17,022 bases of DNA from Candidatus Glassiibacteriota bacterium (GCA_016934095.1 JAFGTO010000008.1:1-17022); one strand, 5' to 3'. Numbered from the stretch's first letter, positions 6,448 to 14,522 are shown. The notes: generated by a model not told the origin, from the sequence alone. Numbers and translations: made by a program.

Positions 6448-7083
6448 TCAGAAAAGATAAATCAGCGCGACCTTGGAGATGACCTCTCCCAGGATCAGCG
6501 CCGCGATAAACACGCCGACAGCCTTGCCTCCCGATACGTTGCAGGATACCGCGAAAGCCCGGTACATCAGCACTACCATCCAGACTGTCATCAGCACGGC
6601 CACGATCATGGTCAGGATGAAGAGGAACCCATCCATGGGGTATGCCTGCAACGGCGCGCCGGAGGCCAGCAGCTTTACCTGGAGGTTCTGGCTGTAGCGC
6701 CGGGCGCCGGGGATCAGGGCAAACAGTGCGGTTATAAGGTGCGGGAAGCGCGCCAGGGCCTGGGTGCCGAAAACATCCAGGACGCGCACCCGGCTCCGGG
6801 AGATCACCTTGCCCCCGATCAGCAGGAGGACCCCCATGAGCACCCAGGCAAGAAACCCGTCAGAGACCGGCAGCCAGGCCGGGTTCTGGACCGGGGGCCC
6901 CGAGTGGAAATCGATCACGCCGTCCAGCCTGGAATTGCTCAGAGCTGCGACCAGGCCCGAGGCTATGATACACCCGGCCCCGATCGCCAGGGCCTTGCCC
7001 CCGGCAACGTAGTGAAAGGGGTTGAACAGCCACAGCCGCAGTTTTTTCTCCGAGAGTTTCTCAGGTGTCGCCAGCTCATCCAT
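6448..7083 (-). CDS. Yip1-like integral membrane protein
   Basis: A 211-residue protein with about five hydrophobic segments (roughly 30-48, 77-92, 112-126, 151-175 and 186-209) after a short charged N-terminus with the NPFHYV element at 21-26. The distribution of helices, the MYRAF..SCNVSGGKA segment (173-188) and the short C-terminus resemble the Yip1/YIF1 superfamily of small bacterial membrane proteins, whose function is poorly known. The ATG is preceded by GGAGGA at 5 nt. Its start overlaps the end of the DUF2089 gene by 8 bp, so the two are very likely translationally coupled. The pairing suggests that the DUF2089 protein regulates or partners with this membrane protein. The Yip1 assignment rests on overall shape rather than a diagnostic catalytic motif. 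Confidence 0.75.
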   Translation of the reverse strand: MDELATPEKLSEKKLRLWLFNPFHYVAGGKALAIGAGCIIASGLVAALSNSRLDGVIDFHSGPPVQNPAWLPVSDGFLAWVLMGVLLLIGGKVISRSRVRVLDVFGTQALARFPHLITALFALIPGARRYSQNLQVKLLASGAPLQAYPMDGFLFILTMIVAVLMTVWMVVLMYRAFAVSCNVSGGKAVGVFIAALILGEVISKVALIYLF

Positions 7084-7369
7084 GCCGCTCCTCCGGATTG
7101 GGAAAGGTTTTATTTTTAATTTGCTCCACCCTGGCTATCAGTGAATCGAGACGGTTGCGCACAGTGGGGTAGGAGATCCCGTAGAGCGCGGACAGCTCTT
7201 TCAGGCTGCCGCTGGCCTGCAGCAGGCTCAGGATAAACTGCCGGTCGTCCGGCGAGAGCCGGGCCAGCAGCGGCAGCTCGAAGTCACCCTCCACGGCAGT
7301 GCCGCAACCGGGGCACTCGAGCCTTTTCACCCTGAGAGGGCCCTCGCACCCCGGGCAGACTGAAGGCAA
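7076..7369 (-). CDS. DUF2089-family zinc-ribbon/HTH protein
   Basis: From the TTG at 7369 the protein has 97 residues. It has a four-cysteine zinc ribbon (C5-x2-C8 and C19-x2-C22) and then the sequence FELPLLARLSPDDRQFI, typical of DUF2089. A helix-turn-helix follows at about 55-80 (SLKELSALYGISYPTVRNRLD), implying DNA binding. TTG is an unusual start, and the only good ribosome site, AGGAG near 7391-7395, is 20 nt from it. An in-frame ATT at 7381, the first sense codon but one after an upstream TAA, lies 8 nt from that site and would add four residues (start-NKT). So the true start may be the rare ATT at 7381, or the TTG may be read inefficiently. The gene is first in a two-gene operon with the Yip1-like gene and has its own promoter at 7421-7449, so autoregulation is plausible. 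Confidence 0.85.
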   Translation of the reverse strand: MPSVCPGCEGPLRVKRLECPGCGTAVEGDFELPLLARLSPDDRQFILSLLQASGSLKELSALYGISYPTVRNRLDSLIARVEQIKNKTFPNPEERHG

Positions 7370-7390
7370 GGTCTTATTAATAGTTTACGC

Positions 7391-7395
7391 TCCTT
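7391..7395 (-). promoter_or_regulatory. Shine-Dalgarno site that points to an ATT start for the DUF2089 gene
   Basis: On the minus strand, AGGAG is followed by CGTAAACT and then ATT-AAT-AAG-ACC-TTG. The spacing is 8 nt to the ATT (7381-7379) but 20 nt to the TTG (7369-7367). No ATG or GTG start is available in frame, because TAA at 7387-7385 closes the frame. Confidence 0.45.
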
Positions 7396-7420
7396 TTAAA
7401 AAAGTTTTGGAATCTTTAAT

Positions 7421-7449
7421 AAGATAAAGATATAAGTAAATATTGTCAA
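7421..7449 (-). promoter_or_regulatory. Candidate sigma70-type promoter for the DUF2089-Yip1 operon
   Basis: On the minus strand a perfect TTGACA (7449-7444) is followed after 17 nt by TATCTT (7426-7421), a 4/6 match, in a very AT-rich setting. The start point would be near 7414, leaving a leader of 33-45 nt that includes the AGGAG site. Confidence 0.55.
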
Positions 7450-7504
7450 GATTAATTTAAGATAAATTGATTTTTAAGGGACTGGAGCAGGTTTTTCAAT
7501 TAAT

Positions 7505-7532
7505 TTGACAAATCGGGCAAGGATGTTATTTT
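7505..7532 (+). promoter_or_regulatory. Candidate sigma70-type promoter for the first UroD-like gene
   Basis: A perfect TTGACA (7505-7510) is followed after 16 nt by TATTTT (7527-7532), a 4/6 match. It lies about 55 bp from, and back to back with, the promoter of the DUF2089 operon, so one bound regulator could control both directions. Confidence 0.45.
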
Positions 7533-7601
7533 ATTAGTTTACAACCACAACTTTTAACCCGGACACTGTCCGGCGGCAAGGCGCACCGGAAAGAGAACCC
7601 C

Positions 7602-8678
7602 ATGCTCTACAAGGATGACTGGGACCAGGCCAGGGAAAGGATGGGCGCCTGGTGGGCCGGCGAGCTCCTCGACCGGGCGGTGCTGCAGGCCACCGCCCCG
7701 CGCAAAGGCTCCCCGGGCAGGCACGCCTGGGACTGGCTGAACTCTTTCAGGCACCGCGACCGGCCGGAGATGGCCCGCCAGGAGTTCGAGGAATACTGCC
7801 GGAACACTTATTTCGGCGCAGAGAGCTTCCCCAACCTCTGGGTCAACCTGGGCCCGGGCATCCTGGCGGCCTACCTGGGCTGCACCCCCAGGGCCGATGA
7901 CAACACCATCTGGTTCTCCCCCCCTGCCGGCGAGCTCTCCTGGGAGGAGGTCCTGGCCCTGGAGCTGGACCCGGAAGACTACTGGTGGAAAAAGACCAGG
8001 GAGCTGACAGAGCTGGCCGTGCAGTGGGCGGACAACAGGTTTTTTGCCGGGATAACCGACCTCAACTCGGTGCACGATGTCCTCTGCCACCTGCTGGGTA
8101 CCCAGAGGCTGCTCTTCGACCTGATCGACCACCCGGACGAGTTCAAGCAGGCCTGCAGCCTGGTCAACCGGCTCTGGCTCTTCTGCTATGATGAGCTCAC
8201 CAGCATCCTCCAGTCCGGCATGGAGGGCAGCTCGAACTGGATGAGTATCTGGTTCCCCGGCCGCGGCGGCGATGTCCAATGCGATTTCTCGGCGATGATC
8301 AGCCCCCGCATGTTCGAGGAGTTTGTCCTGCCCTACCTGCAGGAGCAGTGCCGCAGGCTGGACCATACGATCTACCACATGGACGGCCCGGGGCAGATCC
8401 CCCACCTGGAGCTCCTGCTCGACATCCCGGAGCTGGATGGGATCCAGTGGATCCCCGGGGCCGGCAACTCCCCGGTAGGCTCGCCTGAATGGTTCCCCAT
8501 GTACCGGAGGATCCAGCAAAGAGGCAAGCTCCTGGTGCTGCAGGGCATGGAGAAACAGGACGTGGAGGGAGTGCTCGAGGGGATTTCCTCCCGCGGGCTG
8601 CTCATCGGCACCGAATGCGCCTCCGAGAAGGAGGCCCGGGAGCTGATAGTCAAATGCGGGGCCTGGACCAGGGACTAA
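7602..8678 (+). CDS. UroD-superfamily protein, methyltransferase-like (divergent type)
   Basis: This 358-residue protein has the length and secondary-structure pattern of the uroporphyrinogen decarboxylase/corrinoid methyltransferase TIM-barrel superfamily. Recognisable points are the opening KDDWDQARERMGAWW, the CDFSAMISPRMFEEFVLPYL segment at 227-246, an HMDG motif with H259, the IQWIPGAGNSPVG strand-loop at 281-293 and the ending GTECASEKEARELI with C339. In methyltransferases of this superfamily (MtaA/MtbA type), His-x-Cys plus a distant Cys bind zinc. Here the middle Cys is replaced (H259-M-D-G) while a late Cys remains, so zinc binding and methyl transfer are uncertain. True haem UroD activity is unlikely because its N-terminal arginine motif is absent. 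No corrinoid-protein gene is adjacent. Only a weak ribosome site (AAGAGAA) precedes the ATG. Confidence 0.82.
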   Translation: MLYKDDWDQARERMGAWWAGELLDRAVLQATAPRKGSPGRHAWDWLNSFRHRDRPEMARQEFEEYCRNTYFGAESFPNLWVNLGPGILAAYLGCTPRADDNTIWFSPPAGELSWEEVLALELDPEDYWWKKTRELTELAVQWADNRFFAGITDLNSVHDVLCHLLGTQRLLFDLIDHPDEFKQACSLVNRLWLFCYDELTSILQSGMEGSSNWMSIWFPGRGGDVQCDFSAMISPRMFEEFVLPYLQEQCRRLDHTIYHMDGPGQIPHLELLLDIPELDGIQWIPGAGNSPVGSPEWFPMYRRIQQRGKLLVLQGMEKQDVEGVLEGISSRGLLIGTECASEKEARELIVKCGAWTRD

Positions 8679-9561
8679 GAGAGGCAGGATCGCCGCCGTT
8701 CCTGCCCGGAAGCGCCTTCCATCGCGCCGCATGACAAATGTCCGCTGCAGTATCGCCTCCTTGCTTATCTTTAAAAGTGTCCAAAAACGAGTCTCAGGGA
8801 ATATATCTGTCAAGGTCAGTTCCGTGCGACTTTAAGCCCTATTCTAGAGCGATTTTAAAAGTTTTGCGTTTTGAATGATGGTGTTTCTTAAAATCTCATA
8901 TTTTGATTTTATGCAGGTATACAGGGCAGGCCTCGCAACAGGAGGTTGTCTAGAGGGGCGGCTGCGGGGCAGAAACAGGGCCGCTACGGAGTCGAGAGAC
9001 AAGCGCTCCGCTAAAATGAATCCCATTTAAGCCTGGATGGAATGAGGAATGCGGGCCATGCCTTCTTGCAGCCTGCCCAAACCGCAGGTTTGGCTTATAG
9101 TGCAAGCGCCGGTTGTTTTCCCTGAGAAAATTAACTTTTAGTATAAAACCCATAGTGATCAAGCGGCGGGTTTGCAGGCGAAAGCAGGCAAGCGAAAAAG
9201 GAGCGTTATAAAGCTTCGTAGACTCTAAATCCGGTGATTTCCTTTTAGGCCGGGGAGTTGCGGCCCGTAAAAAATTTTGGTTCTTTTGTTTGCAAAAGAA
9301 CGAAAAAACATGGCTTGAACAATCTGTTGAGCTTGAAGTTCGCAGCCCCACTACAAACAGAAATTATTTTGACAGCCACTATAATTCAAATTGAAAAAAC
9401 TTTACAACAGCACTAATCCCGCGGAAGAAATAACGAACGCCGGCGGCGGTTGCGGTGTATTGAGATCATAACTAACGGCAGTAAGGCATGTATTGGAGAG
9501 TCTTCGACTGCTGCGGCAGCCGGGGTAATCCGGAATTTTCAACACGGAAAAGGTACAGGAA
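8679..9561. other. Long intergenic region without a recognisable gene
   Basis: This 883-bp gap is AT-richer than its flanks. It holds a weak GGCAGG/CCTGCC hairpin (8683-8706) just after the UroD-like stop, CCAAACC/GGTTTGG (9077-9093), and the GTTCTTTTG/CAAAAGAAC hairpin at 9280-9301. Short open frames on both strands show no family motif. A TATAAT lies at 9380-9385 with a nearby TTGACA (9369-9374), but the 5-nt spacing rules out one standard promoter. The texture, with mixed composition and hairpins, resembles decayed repeat or mobile DNA rather than a conserved leader. Confidence 0.5.
9280..9301. repeat. Perfect 9-bp hairpin, possible dispersed repeat
   Basis: GTTCTTTTG (9280-9288) pairs with CAAAAGAAC (9293-9301) over a 4-nt loop, flanked by AATTTTG on the left and GAAAAAACA on the right. 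Sequences of this style, an A/T stem after GGCCCGTAAAAAATTTTGG, seem familiar to me as intergenic repeats in other genomes, but I could not check. Confidence 0.5.
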
Positions 9562-11262
9562 ATGAAACTTGTCATAATCGGCGGCGTGGCCGGTGGTGCC
9601 TCGGCCGCGGCCAGGGCCAGAAGGATAGATGAAAAGGCTGAGATAGTCCTGATCGAAAGGGGCGAGCATGTCTCCTTTGCCAACTGCGGGCTGCCCTATT
9701 ATATCGGCGGGGAGATAGACGACAGGGACTCGTTGCTGGTCCAGACCCCCCGGAAGCTCGGCAGGCGGTTCAACCTGGACGTGCGCTGCAACAGCGAGGC
9801 GACCCGCATCTTCCCGGACAGGCACCAGGTCGAGGTGCGCGACCTGATAGCCGGCAGGACCTACCTGGAGTCCTACGACAGGCTGATACTGTCGCCGGGC
9901 GCAGCTCCGTTCGTGCCGGACATCCCCGGGGCCGGGCTGGAAGGAGTCTACACCCTGAGGACCATCCCGGATGCCGAGCGCATCCGCGCTCTGGTCGAGC
10001 GGGAGAAGCCGGCCACGGCCGTGGTGGCCGGCGGCGGGTTCATCGGGCTGGAGATGGCCGAGAACCTTCACCGCCGGGGCATCCGGGTGCACCTGGTGGA
10101 AATGGCCTCCCAGGTCATGCCCGCGGTGGATGAGGACATCGCCGCTTTCCTGCACCGCGAGCTCAGGGACAAAGGAGTAAAGCTGCACCTCTCCACCAGG
10201 GTGGAGGCTGTCGAGCGGGACAGCGGCGGCTTGCTGGTGAGGCTTTCCGGATCGGAAGCCATCTGTGCCGGCCTGGTAATCCTCTCGGTGGGAGTGAGGC
10301 CGGAAACCAGGCTGGCCGCCGGGGCGGGACTGGCCCTGGGAGCAGGCGGCGGGATCGAGGTGGATGATCACCTTCGGACCTCGGACCCGGACATCTATGC
10401 AGTGGGCGATGCGGTGGAGGTGAGGAACCTGGTTACCGGCCGGAAAGAGCTGATCCCGCTGGCCGGGCCTGCCAACAAGCAGGGCCGCATTGCGGCGGAC
10501 AACGCCCTGGGTGGGCGCGGAGTCAGCTTCAGGGGCAGTCTGGGAACCTCGATCGTGAGGGTTTTCGACCTGGTGCTGGCCCGGACCGGGGCCTCGGAGA
10601 AACAGCTCAAGGCAGAGAGCCTCGAATACCTCAGCTCCTGGACCCACAGCGCCTCGCACGCCTCCTACTACCCGGGGGCCGGGCAGATTTCGATCAAGCT
10701 CACCTTTTCCCCGGTGGATGACACTCTTTACGGTGCCCAGGCGGTGGGCCGCGACGGGGTGGATAAGAGGATCGATGTGCTGGCCACGGCCCTGGCCAAC
10801 AAGATGACCGTGCACGAGCTGACCGAGCTGGACCTGGCCTATGCCCCGCCTTTCGGCTCGGGCAAAGACCCGGTGAACATGGCCGGCTACGTGGCCTCGA
10901 ACATCCTCAACGGCGATGTGGCGGTCGCACACTGGAATGAGCTCAACGGTTTCCGGGACAACGGCAGGCTGCTGCTGGACGTGCGCAGCCGCCCGGAGTT
11001 CGCCCTGGGCCATATCCCCGGGGCGCTTAACATCCCGGTGGATGAGTTGCGCGCCCGCCTGGCTGAGCTCGACCCAGACCGCGAGACCGTGGCTTACTGC
11101 CGTGTCGGGGTAAGGGCCTACATCGCCTGCCGTATCCTGGCGCAGCAAGGGTTCGGCCGGGTGCGCAACCTCAGCGGCGGTTACGTGACCTACTCCACGG
11201 CGGCTCCGGGCGACACCACTTCCGCCCTGGAGCGGGAATCACTGCTCCAGGGGCAGGAATGA
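9562..11262 (+). CDS. CoA-disulfide reductase-like FAD/NAD(P) oxidoreductase fused to a rhodanese domain
   Basis: The 566-residue protein has an N-terminal FAD site (VIIGGVAGGASAAA, 4-17) and the single redox cysteine C42 in SFANCGLPYYIGG, typical of the CoADR/NADH-oxidase/persulfide reductase family. A second Rossmann site (VVAGGGFIGLEMAE, 154-167) binds NAD(P)H, and the FAD ribityl motif YAVGDA spans 279-284. The dimerisation domain runs to about 450. Residues 455-545 are a rhodanese domain with the active loop YCRVGVRAY carrying C513. Fusions of this kind reduce CoA disulfide or CoA persulfide and polysulfide with NADH, and the rhodanese domain handles the sulfane sulfur. The role here is probably thiol redox balance or sulfur metabolism in the cytoplasm. 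AAAGG lies about 8 nt before the ATG. It converges with the GH20 gene, with a gap of only 19 bp. Confidence 0.93.
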   Translation: MKLVIIGGVAGGASAAARARRIDEKAEIVLIERGEHVSFANCGLPYYIGGEIDDRDSLLVQTPRKLGRRFNLDVRCNSEATRIFPDRHQVEVRDLIAGRTYLESYDRLILSPGAAPFVPDIPGAGLEGVYTLRTIPDAERIRALVEREKPATAVVAGGGFIGLEMAENLHRRGIRVHLVEMASQVMPAVDEDIAAFLHRELRDKGVKLHLSTRVEAVERDSGGLLVRLSGSEAICAGLVILSVGVRPETRLAAGAGLALGAGGGIEVDDHLRTSDPDIYAVGDAVEVRNLVTGRKELIPLAGPANKQGRIAADNALGGRGVSFRGSLGTSIVRVFDLVLARTGASEKQLKAESLEYLSSWTHSASHASYYPGAGQISIKLTFSPVDDTLYGAQAVGRDGVDKRIDVLATALANKMTVHELTELDLAYAPPFGSGKDPVNMAGYVASNILNGDVAVAHWNELNGFRDNGRLLLDVRSRPEFALGHIPGALNIPVDELRARLAELDPDRETVAYCRVGVRAYIACRILAQQGFGRVRNLSGGYVTYSTAAPGDTTSALERESLLQGQE

Positions 11263-11281
11263 GCCGACAGCCGTCAGGGCC

Positions 11282-13528
11282 TCAGCCGCCCAGGTCAGGG
11301 ACCGGCACCTGGTGGCTGGCGGCGTAGCTGCGGATGAACCCGGCCAGGCGCCTGTTCCAGTCTTCCAGGCCGATCCGCTCCAGGGGAGCGATCATGTATT
11401 CCAGTCCGGGCTTGCGGTCTGCGAAATGGTCTTTCAGGTCGTCGAGCACGTGCAGATAATCTTTTCCGCCCACGCTCCTGTTCTTGGGGTAGCGGCCCTT
11501 CTCCCAGACGGTTTTCACTCTCTTCCACATCCCGGCGCGCTCCTGCAGGATGCCCTCCACCATGCCGTGCGCCCGGGCCAGGTAATTGACCGCACCCATC
11601 CGGGCCGCCCGCTCCGGGTAGTCTTCCCGGCCGGCTTCCTCTGCGGCGAGCAGGACCTGCTCGGTCTGCTGCAGGGCCAGCAGCATTTCGGTGAAATGCT
11701 TCTCGAAATAAGCGATTGACAGCAGCACTTCCAGGTTGTAGCGGTTCCGCACTGCGCGGTCGAGCTTTCCCTGCAGGGCGTAAATGACCTTCTCGATTTC
11801 GGCATCCATCCGGAGAGCCTCTTCCAGGACCTTGCCGTAGCGCCGGCTGAAAGTGGGCTCGACCACCATGACGCAGTCCCAGGCGAAAGGCAGCGCCGGG
11901 GGCTCGAGGGTCAGGTCGATCCGGGTGGTGCCGCGGTCCTTGGCCCAGGGATTGCCGTAGGCGGGCTTGGTATCGGTGGAGGGCACCTGGTCCCAGCTCG
12001 ACTCGAAAAAGCGCGCCCCCTCCATCAGCCCGCGGTAGATCTCCACCATGTCCCGGTTGCCGGGGCCGTAGAACACATCCATGAAGTCGGCCACGCTCTG
12101 TTCGACCGCCGGGGTCTCCGGGCTCCAGCCGTACTGGGCCACCGTGGCCCAACCCAGCCAGAAAGTCTCATCGTGCAGGCCCGCGTCATCCCAGGCGGCG
12201 CAGTAGGTTCCCAGGGCATTTGCCTTGCGGGCCAGCAGGCCGGACACGCTTCGTGCTGGCATAGCCAGATAACCCTCGCTGCGCCTGCCGTGGTAGACCG
12301 TGGGGAAGTAGTTGGGGAACAGCAGCTCGGCCCCCTGCTGCGAGCTGTAGATCAAAGAGAAGATACCCGCCTCTTTTTCACTGCGGATCCACTCATCGCT
12401 CCTGCCGGATACGGTGATCGCATCTATCAGGCCGGCGGGCAGCAGCTTGATATGTTCGGTGAGCAGGGGGTACTCGACCCAGCAGAGCATGCGGCGGCCT
12501 CGCTCGGCCAGCCAGGCGTGCATGCGGTTGACGTAATCGACCCAGAGCCGGCTGCGGTTCTCTGCATCGTAAGGCTTCCTGCACTTCTTGCAGATACCGG
12601 CGTAGTAGACCTCATCCGTGGAGCAGTGGAAATATTCCACCCCGGGCGTGGCATCGATCATGTCCTGGTACATGTCCTGGATCAGCCGGATCGCCTCTTC
12701 ATCGCACATGCAGGCCTGGTAGTTGCTCCCATCCGCGCGAAAGCCGGCGAACTCAGGGTGCTTGAGCACGTAGGCCATGTGCGCCGGGGCCTGCACCTGG
12801 GGGACGAGCTGGATGAAGCGCTCGAGGGCGTAGGCGGTGAGCTCCTGCATCTCGGCCCTGGTGTAGGCGCCCGGGATGCCGATCACCGGGTGCCGGGGGT
12901 ACTCGTACCTGTCCTCGATCTCGAAGCCCACGGCGTTGATCTTGAACAGGGCCGCCTGGTCCAGGTAGCGCTTGAGGGTCTCGGGGCGGCTCTGGTGGTG
13001 CTTGGTGTCCCAGTGCATGAAACGGAGCTGCAGGGCCGGCCAGTCGCGGATTACTCCCTCCGGCAGGAGCCAGCCCCCGGAGCCGTCTTTGCGGATGAGC
13101 TGCAGCAGGCTCTGCACCCCGTAAAACAGTCCCGGTTCGGCTTCCCCGACCACCTCGATCCTCCCGGGGCCGATACTCAGCCGGTAGCCCTGACTATTGA
13201 GCAGGGGGTCGGGAGTGCCTTTCACCGTGCCGGGGGCCACCCGCAGGACTATGGCAGGGCCACCCGTGCCGGCCGGCTCCAGGCCGTGCAGCTCGCGCAG
13301 GCCCAGCACCAGACTCCGGCAGGCGATATGCCCGGGCCCGAGCTCGCACTCGAGCGACCAGCCCGGGCCCAGCCTTACCTCCCGGCCGGCCAGCTCGACC
13401 TGCCGCGGTGCCGGGATCAGGCTGTATCCCAGGCTCCTCAGGCCGGTGGTGAAATCAGCGGCCGCGATAGAGCTCGCGGCGGCGAAAAACAGGGCTGCAG
13501 TCAGGCAGAACTTTAAGGCTTTTACCAT
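11282..13528 (-). CDS. Exported glycoside hydrolase family 20 protein (beta-N-acetylhexosaminidase-like)
   Basis: A 748-residue protein with a Sec-type signal (hydrophobic core 5-22, likely cleavage after IAAA near 24). The N-terminal alpha/beta GH20b-like domain spans about 35-160. The catalytic TIM barrel begins at QLRFMHWDTKHH (167-178), and the key Asp-Glu pair is D305-E306 in FHCSTDEVYYAG, where GH20 enzymes use Asp to orient the substrate acetamido group and Glu as acid. A CxxC pair (C313, C316) follows directly. Residues about 500-748 form an extra, mostly helical C-terminal region not typical of short GH20 enzymes. Known GH20 enzymes release terminal GlcNAc, GalNAc or sulfated variants from glycans. 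The ribosome site AAGGAG lies 8 nt before the ATG. It is 84 bp downstream of the deoC-like gene on the same strand, so co-transcription is likely. Confidence 0.9.
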   Translation of the reverse strand: MVKALKFCLTAALFFAAASSIAAADFTTGLRSLGYSLIPAPRQVELAGREVRLGPGWSLECELGPGHIACRSLVLGLRELHGLEPAGTGGPAIVLRVAPGTVKGTPDPLLNSQGYRLSIGPGRIEVVGEAEPGLFYGVQSLLQLIRKDGSGGWLLPEGVIRDWPALQLRFMHWDTKHHQSRPETLKRYLDQAALFKINAVGFEIEDRYEYPRHPVIGIPGAYTRAEMQELTAYALERFIQLVPQVQAPAHMAYVLKHPEFAGFRADGSNYQACMCDEEAIRLIQDMYQDMIDATPGVEYFHCSTDEVYYAGICKKCRKPYDAENRSRLWVDYVNRMHAWLAERGRRMLCWVEYPLLTEHIKLLPAGLIDAITVSGRSDEWIRSEKEAGIFSLIYSSQQGAELLFPNYFPTVYHGRRSEGYLAMPARSVSGLLARKANALGTYCAAWDDAGLHDETFWLGWATVAQYGWSPETPAVEQSVADFMDVFYGPGNRDMVEIYRGLMEGARFFESSWDQVPSTDTKPAYGNPWAKDRGTTRIDLTLEPPALPFAWDCVMVVEPTFSRRYGKVLEEALRMDAEIEKVIYALQGKLDRAVRNRYNLEVLLSIAYFEKHFTEMLLALQQTEQVLLAAEEAGREDYPERAARMGAVNYLARAHGMVEGILQERAGMWKRVKTVWEKGRYPKNRSVGGKDYLHVLDDLKDHFADRKPGLEYMIAPLERIGLEDWNRRLAGFIRSYAASHQVPVPDLGG

Positions 13529-13612
13529 TGGAACAGCTCCTTTGAAAAGTGAAACAGCGTATGGACCTCAAGTGAAAAATCTTTTGCATTGCACCGTGCC
13601 GGGCGCGGCCGC

Positions 13613-14329
13613 CTACTTGAAACCCCGGCTTTTCGCCTCTGCCAGTATGGCTTCGGTGGCGGTGGCGCCCACCCTGGTGGCTCCGAGCTCCAGGACCCGC
13701 AGCACGTCATCCAGGGTGCGGATCCCGCCGGCGGCCTTGACCTGGATGTGCGGCAGGCAAGTCCGGCGCATCAGTCTCAGGTCGTGGTCGGTGGCACCCC
13801 GGTAAATATAGGCACCGTCCTCCCTCTTGACAAAACCGTAACCGGTGGAAGTCTTGACAAAGGCCACAGAGTGCAGGTTACACAGCTCGCACAGCTTGAT
13901 CTTGTCCGGGTCCTCCCCGAGGTAGTCGTTTTCGAAAATCACTTTGAGCAGGGCGCCCCTGCCCACGGCTGCCTGGTTCAGGGCGCCGATTTCCTCGGAC
14001 AGGTAACCCCAGTCCTTGCTCAGCACCTTGCCGACATTCAAGACCGCATCCAGCTCGGTCGCACCCTCGGCACAGGCGAGCTCCGCTTCCCTGACCTTGA
14101 TCTCGATACGGCTGTTCCCGTGCGGGAAACCGACCACCGCTCCTACCGCCACCCCGGAGCCCTCGAGAATCTCCCGGGCCATAGCCACGGCGTAGGGTTT
14201 GATCGAAACCGAGGCCACCCGGTTTTTTGCAGCGAGCCTGCAGCCCTGTCTGAGCTGTTCATCGGTAAAGGTGGGGTGCAGCAGCGAATGGTCGATCAGC
14301 TTGGCGATCGAGGCGATGGATTCTGTCAT
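13613..14329 (-). CDS. deoC: Deoxyribose-phosphate aldolase (DeoC family)
   Basis: The 238-residue length fits the family (about 215-260). The Schiff-base lysine K159 lies in FVKTSTGYG, the second active-site lysine K198 in VKAAGGIRT, and the aspartate D94 in TELDAVLNVG. IDHSLLHPT near the start is the family's opening strand. DeoC splits 2-deoxyribose-5-phosphate into acetaldehyde and glyceraldehyde-3-phosphate in nucleoside catabolism. Relatives in carbohydrate loci can act on other aldols. No phosphopentomutase or nucleoside phosphorylase gene is nearby; instead the exported GH20 gene follows 84 bp later, so a role in sugar breakdown is possible. AAGGGAG lies 7 nt before the ATG. Family membership is secure; the exact substrate is not. 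Confidence 0.9.
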   Translation of the reverse strand: MTESIASIAKLIDHSLLHPTFTDEQLRQGCRLAAKNRVASVSIKPYAVAMAREILEGSGVAVGAVVGFPHGNSRIEIKVREAELACAEGATELDAVLNVGKVLSKDWGYLSEEIGALNQAAVGRGALLKVIFENDYLGEDPDKIKLCELCNLHSVAFVKTSTGYGFVKREDGAYIYRGATDHDLRLMRRTCLPHIQVKAAGGIRTLDDVLRVLELGATRVGATATEAILAEAKSRGFK

Positions 14330-14522
14330 GATGACTCTCCCTTGAAAAGACCCGGTTTTGGTTATGGTCCAAGTTAATACTCAACAGCAGGGCAGGAAAA
14401 TGTTTTTCTCTGCCGGCGCTCCGTCCCTTTTGGCACCGCAGGACGGCCAGGCGGCCTGTGGCCTTATCGAGGCACAGTACATAAGTAGCGGGCCTGACTG
14501 ACAGAAAAAGCGGCCGGGACAT

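Noticed and set aside
9369..9385. TTGACA next to TATAAT upstream of the CoA-disulfide reductase gene
   Set aside because: The spacing is only 5 nt, so the two boxes cannot form one sigma70 promoter; each lacks a good partner.
9472..11148. Long open frame on the strand opposite the CoA-disulfide reductase gene
   Set aside because: GC-rich codon bias leaves long open antisense frames; the product has no domain, is rich in His/Gln/Pro/Gly, and the plus-strand protein has complete FAD, NAD and rhodanese motifs.
12173..13516. Long open frame on the plus strand across the GH20 gene
   Set aside because: It is antisense to a gene with a signal peptide and GH20 catalytic pair; its composition is typical of reverse-complement reading.
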